Shown in pieces: positions 25,394 through 37,380 of a stretch of DNA of 64,000 nt. How positions within the stretch are numbered: position 1 is the first letter of the stretch; the number at the start of each line of letters is the position of its first letter. The translations under genes were made by a program, and so were the position numbers. The DNA lies in the NCBI GenBank assembly GCA_003991915.1, contig RQTK01001091.1, positions 5,200-69,199 of the forward strand, written 5' to 3'. This DNA is from Elysia chlorotica (lineage: Eukaryota > Mollusca > Gastropoda > Plakobranchidae). Under the pieces are notes generated by a model, which saw only the letters and a list, made by a program, of their open reading frames with translations, had not been told where the DNA came from and made no database searches.

Positions 25394-27359
25394 TTTCTGT
25401 CTCTGTCTCTCTCTCTGTCTCTGTCTCTCTCTGTCTCTCTCTTACTCTCTCGTAATTTACTTTCCTCGACACCCACACACTACCGCCCACCCATAATACA
25501 TGTACTAAAGAAAAACAAAAACAAAACAAATAAACAAAACCACATGCAAATTCCATGTTCATACTTAGTACGTTCTATGACATAATAATGGGAAATATTT
25601 AGCAAGGGAGTAACTTACTTTGGAGCGAAAAGTGAAATGTACGTGGGTGGAAGAAAATGTCATATTTGGTTACCAAAACCGTATCGGAAAGTTCCTTTTG
25701 ATCTGATCACGACTTTGGATTCTACCGTCATGTCCGTTTCTGGAAAGCAGATTCTTAAGATGTGTGTCAGTATATTCACGCTAATCTATTGCTTTACTGT
25801 CTGAAGTATTAATCTTTTTGTCAGAGAATGTTACATTATGTTATTCCTTTCTCTGGTGAGAAAGAATTAGGGAGATTGCGCCTATCCTGTAAATTGGCTT
25901 CTTTAACGAATCATAGCACAGTGGATAGACCCAGTCCTTCTTAGGTTTCTTATCATTATCTTTTTTCGGTGATACACTCGATTCTAATTCAGTGCTTATG
26001 AGCTGCGCAGTGTCTTTGAAAAATAAAATTTCTGACTAGCAAGTCTTCAGTGAATAATCGTTCCATAGCTCACTGGTGCAAACAACTTTTTGTTTGGCAT
26101 CTAGAACTTCAGGAGATAAAGCCGATGTGTTGAAAATCCCTTAAAACATTAAACTACAACAGAAGGAAACACATTTAGAGTGCTAAATCTATTCGAAAAA
26201 CATTATTTAAAAGAGTTTGATCATATCCCATGCCAACCCCGAAATATTATTTTGACTACTCTCCATTTATTACAAGCATTAGTGTAAATATGTTGCAACA
26301 ACGCTTAGTGGTGTAGTAATTTTTGCAATTCAAAAGAAAATATTCAGACCTTTCATTATTCAGAAACAAGCGTATTGTAATATTCATTCGAGGTAATAAG
26401 ACAAGCTTTCCGATAGATTAACCGACACTGTACTAAGAAAAAGACATAAGGAGATTGAGAAAGAAAGCGCGAAAGAATCTCTAAAAGTAAAAGTGTTGCA
26501 AAGTATAAAAAGAGAGAAAGCGAACAAGAGATAGAAATAAGGAAACAGTTAAAAGAAGCGCGTCAAACTTAACATAACACAAAAAGATCAACAACCCGCA
26601 AAGAAAAAGGCAGGGGAATCTAAGTGCCAATTGTATTAAAGGCATGCTAAGCATGTACCCTTTGCAGTTCAAACAAACACAACAGTTCTCACCCCCTAAT
26701 GACTTGTATGACAACGAGTGACCTCCCTCAATTCTCTGGCATTTTTCTGGCACTGATAGCTTGCATTTGTCTCAACGATTATCCAATGCTTAAGATCTAT
26801 AACTATTTTTTTTGGGAAGACATTTTTTGGCCTCACAATATTGTAATTATGTTATAACTGTGTAACATGAATACACATAATTTCATGTACATTCTTTCTT
26901 TTGACTATCCTACACAATTTCACAAGCCTTAAGTTTGCCCAAGAGCATCTGTGGTTCATTCAAAAAGACAATTTTGGAAATTAGTCAAAATACAAGCTAA
27001 CAAATTTGGTTACCTTATTTTTTGCTTTTAAATTTGACAAGAGATCCCAAACAACGGCGTCCAATAAAGGTGGGCACTCCGCTTTATGCAATTGGAATAT
27101 GAATCCAAAGTAAATTCTAACTAGCACTATTATGAAAGCAGAAAGAAATCAATGTTTCAGCCACAACTTTTACTTAACAACACCAGTTAAACATATCAAA
27201 ACTTGGGTAAAAATATATGGAAAATACTAGGTTAGTGAACTTTGGAATTCAGTGGTGAGCGTTTGGTGTGTATTGAAAAATTTGACAAATACTAAATGAA
27301 ATCAAGCTTTGGCAGTGGTTGAGGTGCATATAGGTGGCTATTTCAAATCTTTTTTTTTT
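24918..27359. repeat. Tandem duplication 2, second copy
   Basis: Direct repeat of 22599-24917 with scattered substitutions. It carries extra blocks not in the first copy: about 43 bp near 25180-25215, about 15 bp near 25965, 13 bp near 27050 and 10 bp near 27327. The minus-strand 90-codon frame is at 26481-26753. Confidence 0.95.
25323..25447. repeat. (CT)n/(CTGT)n microsatellite
   Basis: Expanded counterpart of the 22967-23050 array in the second copy of duplication 2. Confidence 0.95.
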
Positions 27360-28446
27360 AAACAAAATTAATATGAAAAATGATTGCATTTTGAACAAGC
27401 CTCGCCATTATCACGATACCAATCAACAGCAATGTAAAGGTAAAGGCTCTAAAATCTACTGTTTAAGGAGGAGCGCGCGATTGCTTATCTTGACGTTAAA
27501 AACAAAACAAAAATGAATTACATAAAAAAAGATACATTGCCGGATTAAACATAAACCAGTTTTACTCTTTCTTCTCATGAAAAGAATAAATGTTGGACTT
27601 CCACATCGCTCCAGGCTTATCATTTTTTTAAACATCACTGGCGGAGGTCTTCAGGCCTGTCTAAATGATTATCATCTGGCATCGGTCATGGCACGCCATT
27701 TTTTTTCACTCAGGATAAGAGGCAGCGTCTGCAAACACATGGAACCTCAATCGGTTTACTTCCCTTCTCAGCTTTTTGCGCTCTTTGGGGAGGAAGAGGC
27801 AAGGGTTATACATCAACGGATCTCAAAGGTCATGGCATCGAGTTGCTTTGGAAACTCTTCAGTGAGTTGGGCAAACTTCTAAGTCTATAAAGTAAAGCAA
27901 ACATAGTTCGTGAACGTCCAGCGAAACGGTTTTCATTTTGGGAGAATTTAGGTAATTATGTTTGGGCCAAATCCATTTTTGGGAACAATACTGATAAGTA
28001 GAAAATTTAAGATAATGTAAGAAACCAGGCGCTTTACATGCGAATACAATTGAGTGGTAAGTTCAATTGTAATTAAATAACCAGATCTACATGGACTCGA
28101 AAAGTCATATTTTCCACACTAGAATTTTACAATATTAAATTTACCGGAGACGGATGCGAACCGGCTTTGAAATATCGCATTTATTAGGTAAATTGGACAT
28201 TTACGTGAAATAACCTTAACGATGTCCGAAATTTTTCACATTGTTGACATTGCCTACATTGTTTCAATATTACGACATTGCCCCAATAAAAAAAAAGAGA
28301 GAGAGAGAAAAACAAAACAAAAACACAAAAATAAAAAAACAAACAAAAAGAAAAAAAAGAAAAAGATAGACAAAAAGAGAGGGGGAAAGATTGATTCCAT
28401 GTAATAGAGAGTGGGACGGATGAAAGGATAGAGAGAAATGATGTGA
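27360..28446. other. No gene recognised
   Basis: A 101-codon + frame (27577-27882) has no recognised motif or splice context, and I leave it uncalled. An A-rich stretch lies at 28289-28380. Confidence 0.5.
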
Positions 28447-28462
28447 GAGATAGATAGATAGG

Positions 28463-28504
<42 letters not shown>

Positions 28505-28505
28505 T

Positions 28506-28601
<96 letters not shown>

Positions 28602-28637
28602 ATAAATAAATAGATAGATATATAGATAGATAGATAT
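28447..28637. repeat. (GATA)n microsatellite
   Basis: Long GATA/ATAG array with few interruptions (GGTA, TATA, AATA). This is the second large GATA array in the window. Confidence 0.97.
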
Positions 28638-31079
28638 CGGGAGGTCATGAAAATTGATTAAAGATAATTATTCTATGATTATCTGATACCATATATAGGT
28701 AAACCATCACTCCATTGCCATATTTCATGGTGACATTTTCCAGAAAATATTAGACTGTATTACAAAATATGTAAATAGAAGAAAAATTATTCCTAAAAAA
28801 AGTAGTACTTCGATATCTTGCAAGTACACTTTAAATAAAATAATAAAAACTTCTTCTAAATACTTTTGATTATAACAAAAAGTGCAAGTAGAGTAAGTCT
28901 TACGACCTCTCTTGTGCCCATCCTATGAAAACGCATGTGACCAATATTGTTCTCGAACTAGCCAACATGAAATGTTTATGAGATTGACTGAGCAATAATG
29001 AATGTTATACCATAGAAACTGTACAATTACGCTTAAATCTATTCACGCCAAACAACACCTCAATCCCATGGTTAAAACTACCTCAATATGAGAGAAGATT
29101 TTATCATTTCAACAAAATATGTGTATAATTATATAGATAAAACAACTAAAAATACGATTTTATTCTCTCTATTCCGAATTATGAGATTTCCCAGCAACAT
29201 TTCGTGCCGACAATCTCTACACAGTTTCAGCTTTAATTTCACTGCTCTTAATCCAAGAACCTCATCAATTTTTACCAATTTCAAATATCAAATGTGATGC
29301 TGATAAATGTTTATCACTTATTTTACCCAACATAACAACCCACGTCCTGTATTAGGAAATATTTCAATAGCTATTATAGTTTGGCCCGACAAACCTGCCT
29401 CCTATTTATTGAATCATGCTCTGTCTGGTTGTCAATCAGACTTCCCAGCGTCCTTTCCAAATGCCAAGAGGAATTTTCACTAATGCGTTTCAGCTTGTTT
29501 TGCAACACGCCCGAAACAGACTCGGCGCTCTCTTTCACAATTTTAATCTGGCTCTAAAATTGTAGAGTTAAGCAAATACAATGTTGTTACCCAATCAATT
29601 ATGCTGGCTTGGGCCTAAAGCCGTCACTGTTTAAGTAGTGTTTTCAAAATGTCACCATGTCTGAACTTTTCCTTTGACTCATCTTCTAAAGGTGTGACCT
29701 TTATGTCGTCCTTCTGTCATCCTTGTAATCGTCTTAATACTATGCCTTGCCCTTGAAACAATATATGATATACTATCACCTATTGGCAATTATACGATTT
29801 TGCCGAAAAAAAAATCCAACGTTATCACTACTATAATTATAATTTTAGTTATTTTTCCATTATATAGACTGAACCTTTTTTGAATCTTCAAGCTATTCCA
29901 TTCGTTTTCCCTTGAAGAAATTCCCTATTTGCCTACAAACCCTCAAACCCTCAACCAGTTTGAGATACATCCGCATCTGATAGTGGGCCGGATACTAAAT
30001 AAGACGTTGAGTGTATTATGTTCACATACCGTTTATTGTCCAGACAAACAATTTAGTATTTACGTGAAATTTACCATTACTATTTTTATTTGCTTCTCTC
30101 CTTTCGATGATACTCAGCAGTCAAGGCCTTTCTTCTCGAAATATGATGATGCCTTTCCCTATTATATTCACACGCGCTGGCCACTACTATCTTCCCTCTT
30201 CGTATCATTTAGCTGAACACCAATTGCATCTCCAACCAAACATCGATCAGTCTTTTAAACGACCTCAGTCAGAATCAACTGTTTAAACAAATCAAGTATA
30301 TATTGATAGCAATTGGCCATGTATCAACCTTCACTTCATGCTACCAACTGAACGTCTCACAATACTGTTGATATTATGAAAATTGATATATTATGAAGAC
30401 GCCATGACATAAAAGGGTCGAACTTATACTACGAATTACAAAATTAATGGGAAAGGTAGAGGCTCGCACGGAAAGGAGGAGGAAGAAGAACTGTTACACA
30501 TAATGGAACAAACAGATTCACAATTAATTTAAACATTTTGCAAAAAAAAATGCATATAATGAAGTAGAGTTTGCCATTTGAATTGAATGAAAGGAAAAGA
30601 AACTAGAGTAATAATTTTTAAAACATGTCCGTTGCATAGTTATTACTACGTTGAACAGGCGATATATTCTGTATTATTTGCGCTCACGTTTTAAGGAGCA
30701 CAGATTATTGTCAGTTTAGCAAAAATCATCCACATTGGCAGTTTAATTATGCTATGTTAGCCGTCTTGAAGTCTTGAGATGTGACAAACGTCCTGTTGGC
30801 ACACGGCGTGTATCACTCGCACGCCCTACGATGAGCTTTGCAGGCCACAAAACTCTAGTGATTGAGGTGATTCGGATCTGACATTTGCTTACACCTCTAT
30901 TATAACCAAACTCTGACAGTAACTGTTGATTTTGAAAATTTTTAATAGAATGGAATCATTTTGTTATAATTGGATAGATCAAGTAGTCAATATGTTAAAA
31001 ACAAACAAAAAACCTAAACAAAACATCAACTTTCATGTTGACAACTTCAACGGCAACAGCATCTACAAGAAAGAAACAA
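28638..31079. other. No gene recognised
   Basis: AT-rich, largely unique sequence. A block at about 29390-29560 is more balanced in composition and could be conserved non-coding DNA, but this cannot be shown here. Confidence 0.5.
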
Positions 31080-31095
31080 GACCAACAGCAACACC

Positions 31096-31131
<36 letters not shown>

Positions 31132-31198
31132 AACAACAACAACAACAACAACAACAACAGCAAAACCAACAACAACAACAACAACAGCAACAACATCA
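31080..31198. repeat. (ACA)n/(CAA)n microsatellite
   Basis: Imperfect CAA triplet array. It translates to poly-Thr or poly-Leu on the two strands. Confidence 0.95.
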
Positions 31199-32196
31199 AT
31201 GCCAACACCGGTTGCAACATCAATAAAACAATGTAACTTTTTGAGAACAATGATAAGAAAAAGATTTGAGCAATGATTGTTACCTACAAAGAGGTGCCGA
31301 GTGTATTAAAGTTAATTTTTGATGGGAAAGATAAAGAAAAATAATTAATTCAACACCTCTAGAGACGCCAACATTTTATTTACGCAAAAGTTAATAATAA
31401 TACTCTTTTTTGATAGTTATGTTCATTGATAGTTTAAGGGGTACACAATTATTATGTTTATAGTCAAAGTTTGATTGCGCTGGCTAGTCTTGAGAAAGCC
31501 TGTGTCCTGGATACAGCGTGGCATGGCTTGCTTCCCTGCTGGGTATCCATGACGCCTTTTCACGGTTCTCTTAGAGTGAGGCCAGGAAGGTGCGATAAAA
31601 AGAAGAAAGAACCAGAGCAAAGTATCCAGGACTGTTTGAATGCCTTTTGTCTAGAAACAATTGTTTATCGGAGAGGACGTGATACTCTGAAACTATAAAC
31701 AAGCTTTACTGTCACAAGCAACGACTAAATCCAGACGAACTTATCTTGTCATACGCTGCTCAGACATGTTGGTATCTGAGCTCATTCAAGGAGGCACACA
31801 ATTATTGTCAAGTTCTGTAGCGTATGATTCGCGTTAGCTTCGCTTTCACCATTAATTTTACATATTTCCTCCATTCATGTTCTCTCTTTTCTTCGCTTCG
31901 ATTTTTGTCACCATTCTTTGAATTACTTGCTTCTTTTTAGTTTAAAGCTTTTTCACCCCAGGGCTATCTAAAAACAACCACGGCAACCAATCTAGATACA
32001 CGAGGCTTTCTATGAAAAGGCAAAAAAAAATTTCGTACCAAGACGATTCTGTTTATTGGTAGAATAAATAGATAATTTAATTCCCGCAACTTTCATCAAC
32101 ACGGCAAATTAGGCAAGCATACGAAACATTGTTTATGATTCTCTTGAACAAACCTCGTATTTTGGGGGCTTTCAAGTTTATAGCCTTCCGGAGGAG
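31199..32196. other. No gene recognised
   Basis: Short frames only. The 31471-31698 frame has no splice sites or family motif. Confidence 0.5.
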
Positions 32197-32560
32197 TTAG
32201 TCAGGATTTCGATGAGCCGCGCAGTTTTCTTGGCATTGCTCTAGTCCCAGAGATAGTAAACCTTTCACCCGCTCCTCCCAATGCGGTTCTTTTCTGTCCC
32301 CAGAGGCGCGGACTCTAATACTGCAGATTATTAGCCGCATGCAGTTCCGTATTGAACTAAAGTAATCTGCACGGATGGCTGAGCTAATGCTGCAGCAGCG
32401 AGTTGTATCTACGCCCAGAGCTGTCATTATCGCGGGTCTGAGCGGCACCAGGCGCTGAATAATTGCACGCCCCGCCGTCTTGACAGACCAATAATGCTGG
32501 TGTCCCTCGGGTGGTTGTCTTAGTGATGTCCCACCATACTCGTCCAAAATAGTCAGTTAA
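32197..32560. other. GC-richer block, candidate conserved non-coding element
   Basis: This stretch stands out from the AT-rich surroundings by its balanced, non-repetitive composition. It includes an inverse pair of TGACAG sites (CTGTCA at 32421, TGACAG at 32481), the core recognised by TALE homeodomain proteins of the MEIS/PREP type, with homeodomain-like AATAATTG between them (about 32457). A 116-codon minus-strand frame covers it but shows no known domain and no usable splice pair that I could support. A regulatory role is inference. Confidence 0.3.
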
Positions 32561-34171
32561 CACAATCGAAGATTGGGGACAATAATGTGGAGCTAGCATC
32601 TCAAAGAAAGTATTCCCTACCAAAGTAAACAGGTGCAGATAATAAGTCAGCATTGTGACTGTCTTTGCTTTATTTGTTTAGCTACAACGGTCATCTATAA
32701 AATTTGGCCTGATTTAAGCAAAATTTTAATGAAAAAAATTATGCACCTAAACAATTAATTCTTTTGTTAATGTTCGCAAAGGCACCTTATTAAAATGCGC
32801 AGGCTTTTTTGTAGTTATTCTTTTTAGAACTTACCATTCATAACGCAAGTAGATCTGTATATTTTTATTTTTCCAAGTATATAACACACAGTCAGTTTCT
32901 TTCCAACACGGAAAGCTTTCAGGGATCCCAAGAAAATGAATGAGCGAATTAATGTAAATGTAAAAGGTAAACATTTTTTTATTAAGTAGCTTGAGTTCAA
33001 ATGTAAAAAAATAGACTTATATTGCTTGTTTGTCTCTAAACACGCATCTGTTTCAATCAATGAAACTTTTTGGCAGCAGGGAGTTCGTAAAGCAATTGAT
33101 CACTATCTGCCACCCAATTAGATATATTAAGACTGTTTGCAACATCAGTTTGCCTTTAGAGATTAGGTTGGTTTGATAAGGTTGTCGGTGCAAACAAGAA
33201 CTCACAAAACTCAGTAATATTCCACATTTTCAACCTGATATGTCTCTAAATAAGCTGTTTACTGAAAACAAAACAAAACAAAAAAGGTTCAAAACTTGTG
33301 TTGTTTTACGATGATCAAAGACGACTTGAGCAGCCGAGGCCCTACACCTGTTTATGTATGTTCTATATCAGAACATTTTCACACTAGTTCACCTTCATAA
33401 AACGGGAAAAGATTAATACAGAGGAGCTCTGCTCTGAGCCTTTTATTTGTGTTTACATGCCCACTGAGACTATTTAGAGCAGGTGCTTCTGCTGTGTCTC
33501 TGGTAAAAAAGAAAAAAAAATACAACAATCAAACAAACAAAAATAACAAAAAAAAACAGTGATCAGAACAGCGAGTTTGAAAGCAGGTAAACTATTTTCT
33601 TTCATCAATGTCAACATTATGCAGCCTATCTCTGGAAGCCAATAGAGCAGTCAAACAGCAAGCACAGAGAAAGAACAATAGAAGGATGACAAAAGAATAC
33701 AAAGGAAAGGAAAACATCACCGAGAAAGAGATGAAAGGAAATGAGAATGTTAGCGATGAAATAATAGTATAATAGATGATAGTATGTGATGTGATGATGA
33801 TGATTATAAATAATGGAGGATGGCAGTGGTGGTGGTGGTGGTGATGATGATAATGAAGGTAATGATGATGATAAAGGTGATTTTGACGATGACAACGACG
33901 ACAAGGACGAAGATGGTGGTGCGTGTAGGACTCTTTGAGTTCTCTGCCTATAGACTATCACTTGCGAGGAGTTGACGATAGAGAAAGAAAGATTTGTTTG
34001 ATTTCAATCAGGTGGATTAACTGTGTTACCGCACTTATACAGCAGTGTGCACATTTTCTGACAGTCTAAGAACTATAGATATGGTCAACGCTCTTGTTAA
34101 GGGATCAGAATCTAATTTGAGAAAATAAAATAAAATTGAATATACAGCCGTACAATTGAATATTGCGTTCC
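32561..34171. other. No gene recognised
   Basis: AT-rich DNA with a purine-rich, GGT/GAT-repeat stretch at about 33810-33920. It is probably part of the long FUT8 intron. Confidence 0.5.
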
Positions 34172-34211
34172 CTGTGTGTGTGTGTGCGTGTGTGTGTGTG
34201 TGTGTGTGTGA
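34172..34211. repeat. (TG)n microsatellite
   Basis: TG dinucleotide run, once interrupted by CG, about 420 bp upstream of the first visible FUT8 exon. Confidence 0.95.
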
Positions 34212-34631
34212 GAAAGAGAGCCCTTGAAGAAAAACAATGTCTGTGCTTTCCAGCACGACTATATCTCCAATCCCCACCTCTCTCTCTCACTTACATCAAT
34301 CACTTGAAACTTTATATTGACGCAAGAGACACACTGTCACTAGTAAGTTTCAGTGTCTACAATAATCTCACCCATTGCTACCTCCACACACATCCATCAT
34401 TTTTTTTTTTTCTGCACACCCTTATTTATTAAAAATTTGTTGTTTTTTTTTGTAACAAAGAAGTGGTCGTGATGGACAAGGTTTTGTCTGTTTTGGTCCA
34501 ACCAAAGGATCGTGTTGGGCTGGTGGTCACGATGTGCAGTAATAAAATAGAGAAAAATGCAAGGGTTTAATGAAAAGATGGTTTGTAGGGCAGGTTCGAC
34601 TGTATTTCATGTGACTAACTTTCTTTTACAG

Positions 34632-34808
34632 GATACATATTCGGCGCACAGACAAGATTAACTTAGAAGCTGCATTTCATTCCCTGGAAGAATACATGAC
34701 TCATGTTGCTGATTTCTACAATCAGTTGGAGCGAAAGAAACCTGGCATCACACGCAGGGTCTACCTTGCTTCTGATGACTCTGCTGTATTAGAAGAAGCA
34801 AAGAGCAA
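34632..34808 (+). CDS. FUT8: FUT8 coding exon with HIRRTDK motif
   Basis: The acceptor is TTTTACAG and the donor GTAAGG. The exon enters with the last base of a split codon and leaves with two bases of a Lys codon. It encodes [20 protein letters not shown] and, further on, [19 protein letters not shown]. The paired arginines, following Asp-Lys, and the DD pair match residues reported to bind GDP-fucose or to be essential in human FUT8. Confidence 0.95.
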
Positions 34809-37380
34809 GTAAGGAATGCAAAAAATTTTCACTTTTATTTATAAATATCTCTCACTCACTCTCACTGTGTCTGTCTGTCTCTCTAACATGCACACACACA
34901 CATATTGGTTAAAGAAGTTTGTTAAAAATACTTCAAATAGGCATTAATTTTTTTATTTTTTCTTAAACACTCTCAAATACATCTATTTGATCCGTCTTCT
35001 AATTTATCTTTCAAGGAAGATGATGTTAAATTTTATTTTTCCTCCAGGTACGAAGATTATGTGTTCATCAGCGACAACAGCATATCCCAATCAGCAGGAC
35101 TTGGTACCCGCTACTCAGACGGCTCATTGCGGGGAGTCATCATAGACATTCACTTCCTTTCTAGGTGTGATTTTCTCGTCTGTACTTTCTCTTCTCAGGT
35201 AAGATATCATAGCAGCATGGTTTGAAGTTGTATAAATAAATAATTTTTGTATGTAACAATATGTCTAATTCAACAGTTATTGTGAAATATATTGTTTTTC
35301 ATTGTGCTTTGTCAATAATTAAATTTTTTTTTAAACTGACGCCCCTCTTTATCTTTTTTTTTGCCCCATGCAAAAATATTATTAACGGGAGGGACGGGTC
35401 CTGAAATGGTCAGTTAGGTGTCCGATAATTGACTTCTATATTTTAGTTTCTGCAGTCAGTTCATCCATTTGTGTAGACATGAACCACAAAGTTAGTGTTC
35501 CTAGTTCGAACGGTTCTCCGATTATTTTACTGATTTCTTGTATTTGAGTCGTGCCGCTGTTCTAAAAGACCATGTAGAAATAATCTCAAGGTCATTGGAA
35601 CTCCATTTCTATCAAATTCCAATTTGGCGGCCTCCCCATGGCAACCATGTGACAAAATTTCAAAAATTACATTGTTACGTACATTTTTGAATGTGCTGAT
35701 TTTAATGGTTGCAGTTAAAACTATCTAAGGTGAATAATAAAGAAAATCACTCCCATTACCCGCCCCTCCCCTTAAATTTCACAGTTAGAAAATATTTCTA
35801 AATTATCTCACCTGCCATCATTAAAAAAAAATTTTTTTTTTCAATGGACCTGTATGTTGCTCCTATCCAGGTGTGCCGCGTGGCTTATGAGCTGATGCAG
35901 ACTCTCCATGGAGACGCTTCACAAAAGTTTCGGTCTCTGGATGATATTTTTTACTACGGAGGTCAAAATGGTCATGACTTGCATATACTGGAGGCTCACC
36001 CAGGCAGCATTTCTGGCTTGATTCAAATCAAGGTAACATTGGCACTATACAAGGTTACAATTGTATTGGGAGCCTTTGAAGTATACCCCTTTACTGCTAC
36101 GTAATTTTCACCCCGATGTGCTTAGAAAATTTTTTGACTATGAATGAGGATTGGAGGTCATGTTACTTAAACCATCATAACCCTTTTTCTAGGACAGATA
36201 GACAGACAAAAGTAAATAAATCACAAGTGAATCAGGAATACATTCCTCAAGCCTACAAAAACAGTGATAAATGGAAATTTAGGCCCAGATTCTAGGTCTC
36301 TAGATCTACATTAGACATTTTATACCAATGAAACAAAGTTGTGGGCAATCGTCCTCCAGCTGAGATACTAGATCTAGATCTAGACCTAGACCTATGCTGA
36401 GTAACAAATAAACGAATGAACAAATCAAAGCCATCTTTCTTTTCTTTCACTCTCACAAAACGTAGGCCTAAACCGCAGTCGTTCTCACCTACACAACAAT
36501 GTAGCTGACGTACGCCTGTGCGAAAATCTATGCGTTTGTGATAGTATGTGTGTCAACAGATCTGTGCTTATTCCATCACGAGCAAAAATTCCACAATGAA
36601 ATCGGATATTTTTAGAATTGGGAAACCATGACCTTTCTATTGGTATAAGTTTCATGAATGAAAAATGAGAACGAAATCTACAGGCTTGTTGTGAACGTAC
36701 GGTGTACACAGAGCATTGGCGCGGCCTATTTTAGTACGTACAGTGTACGTATGCAGTGCAGCCAACTGGTTAAGTACATAATGCTATAATGCTAAAGGCT
36801 TTTTATTTAGCCAATTGTAAAACTGTTTTCTTTTGTTGTTTTCTGCACACAGCAATGAATAGCAATGATATTAAAATTAGATTGAAAATCCTCATATGAA
36901 CCATGCTTTTAGTAGTTCACATGTTCTGCAAAGAGGGCTGCTGCTTAAAATCTGTAGTTTTTGCCAGTCAGTGATCTATTAAGTATTCTGCAAATTGAGA
37001 ACTGTATGAACTTTTTTGAAAAAGCTTATTCAGGAAGCCTCTTCCCCATAATTGCCAAAACTTATGAAAGTAACAATTGTAAATTGTTTCATTTTGCTTG
37101 TTTGCAAATTTAAAAAAGTAAAGCAAATACTTGTAATGGAGCCTACTCAGATTTTTGTTGGCCCTTTTTAATTGCTGATTTTGACTTTTTGTCCGGTTCT
37201 GCTGCTTCATAGCCGGGAGATTCAGTGAGCATTGCAGGAAATCACTGGGATGGGTTCTCAAAAGGCACAAACCATCGTACTGGGATGTCTGGTCTCTTCC
37301 CTTCCTACAAAGCAGAGGACACAGTTGTGAAAGTTTCAATGCCCACATATCCTGAGGTTTCATTGAAGCCATCCAGATGA
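34632..37380 (+). CDS. FUT8: Alpha-1,6-fucosyltransferase (FUT8), C-terminal four exons
   Basis: FUT8 is a Golgi type II membrane enzyme that transfers fucose from GDP-fucose to the innermost GlcNAc of N-glycans (core fucosylation, family GT23). Four exons (34632-34808, 35048-35198, 35871-36032, 37213-37380) join in phase into 218 codons and a TGA at 37378. They cover the C-terminal part of the GT23 catalytic domain, from HIRRTDK (equivalent to the essential Arg365/Arg366 region of human FUT8), through SDD and [18 protein letters not shown], to the C-terminal SH3 fold ([24 protein letters not shown]). All introns are GT-AG. The N-terminal membrane anchor, coiled coil and first half of the catalytic domain are not in the window. 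NPHP1 lies downstream in the opposite orientation. The C-terminus SLKPSR differs from the short vertebrate tail. Identification is by recalled human sequence. Confidence 0.96.
35048..35198 (+). CDS. FUT8: FUT8 coding exon, catalytic core
   Basis: The acceptor is CCTCCAG and the donor CAG|GTAAGA. It completes the split Lys codon and ends in phase 0. It encodes [36 protein letters not shown] and [11 protein letters not shown]. The Asp of DIHFLS and the Ser of FSSQ correspond to conserved GT23 active-site positions. Confidence 0.95.
35871..36032 (+). CDS. FUT8: FUT8 coding exon, end of GT23 domain and SH3 start
   Basis: 54 codons, phase 0 at both ends, acceptor CTATCCAG, donor AAG|GTAACA. It encodes [17 protein letters not shown] and [15 protein letters not shown], both nearly as in vertebrates, then a more variable linker [15 protein letters not shown] leading into the SH3 fold. 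Confidence 0.95.
37213..37380 (+). CDS. FUT8: FUT8 last coding exon, SH3 domain and stop
   Basis: Acceptor CTTCATAG, phase 0. It encodes [35 protein letters not shown] and [12 protein letters not shown], then TGA. The SH3 domain of FUT8 is needed for activity in the vertebrate enzyme. The distal C-terminus is extended or altered relative to human. Confidence 0.95.
   Translation, partial: PGDSVSIAGNHWDGFSKGTNHRTGMSGLFPSYKAEDTVVKVSMPTYPEVSLKPSR

Noticed and set aside
27577..27882. 101-codon + strand frame
   Set aside because: No recognised motif, no convincing splice sites, and composition like the surrounding non-coding DNA.
28184..28648. 154-codon Tyr-Leu-Ser repeat frame
   Set aside because: Translation of the GATA array plus A-rich DNA, not a protein gene.
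32197..32547. 116-codon minus-strand frame as a gene
   Set aside because: No family motif, and it overlaps another long frame (32384-32653). The openness follows from higher GC content. Kept only as a compositional block.
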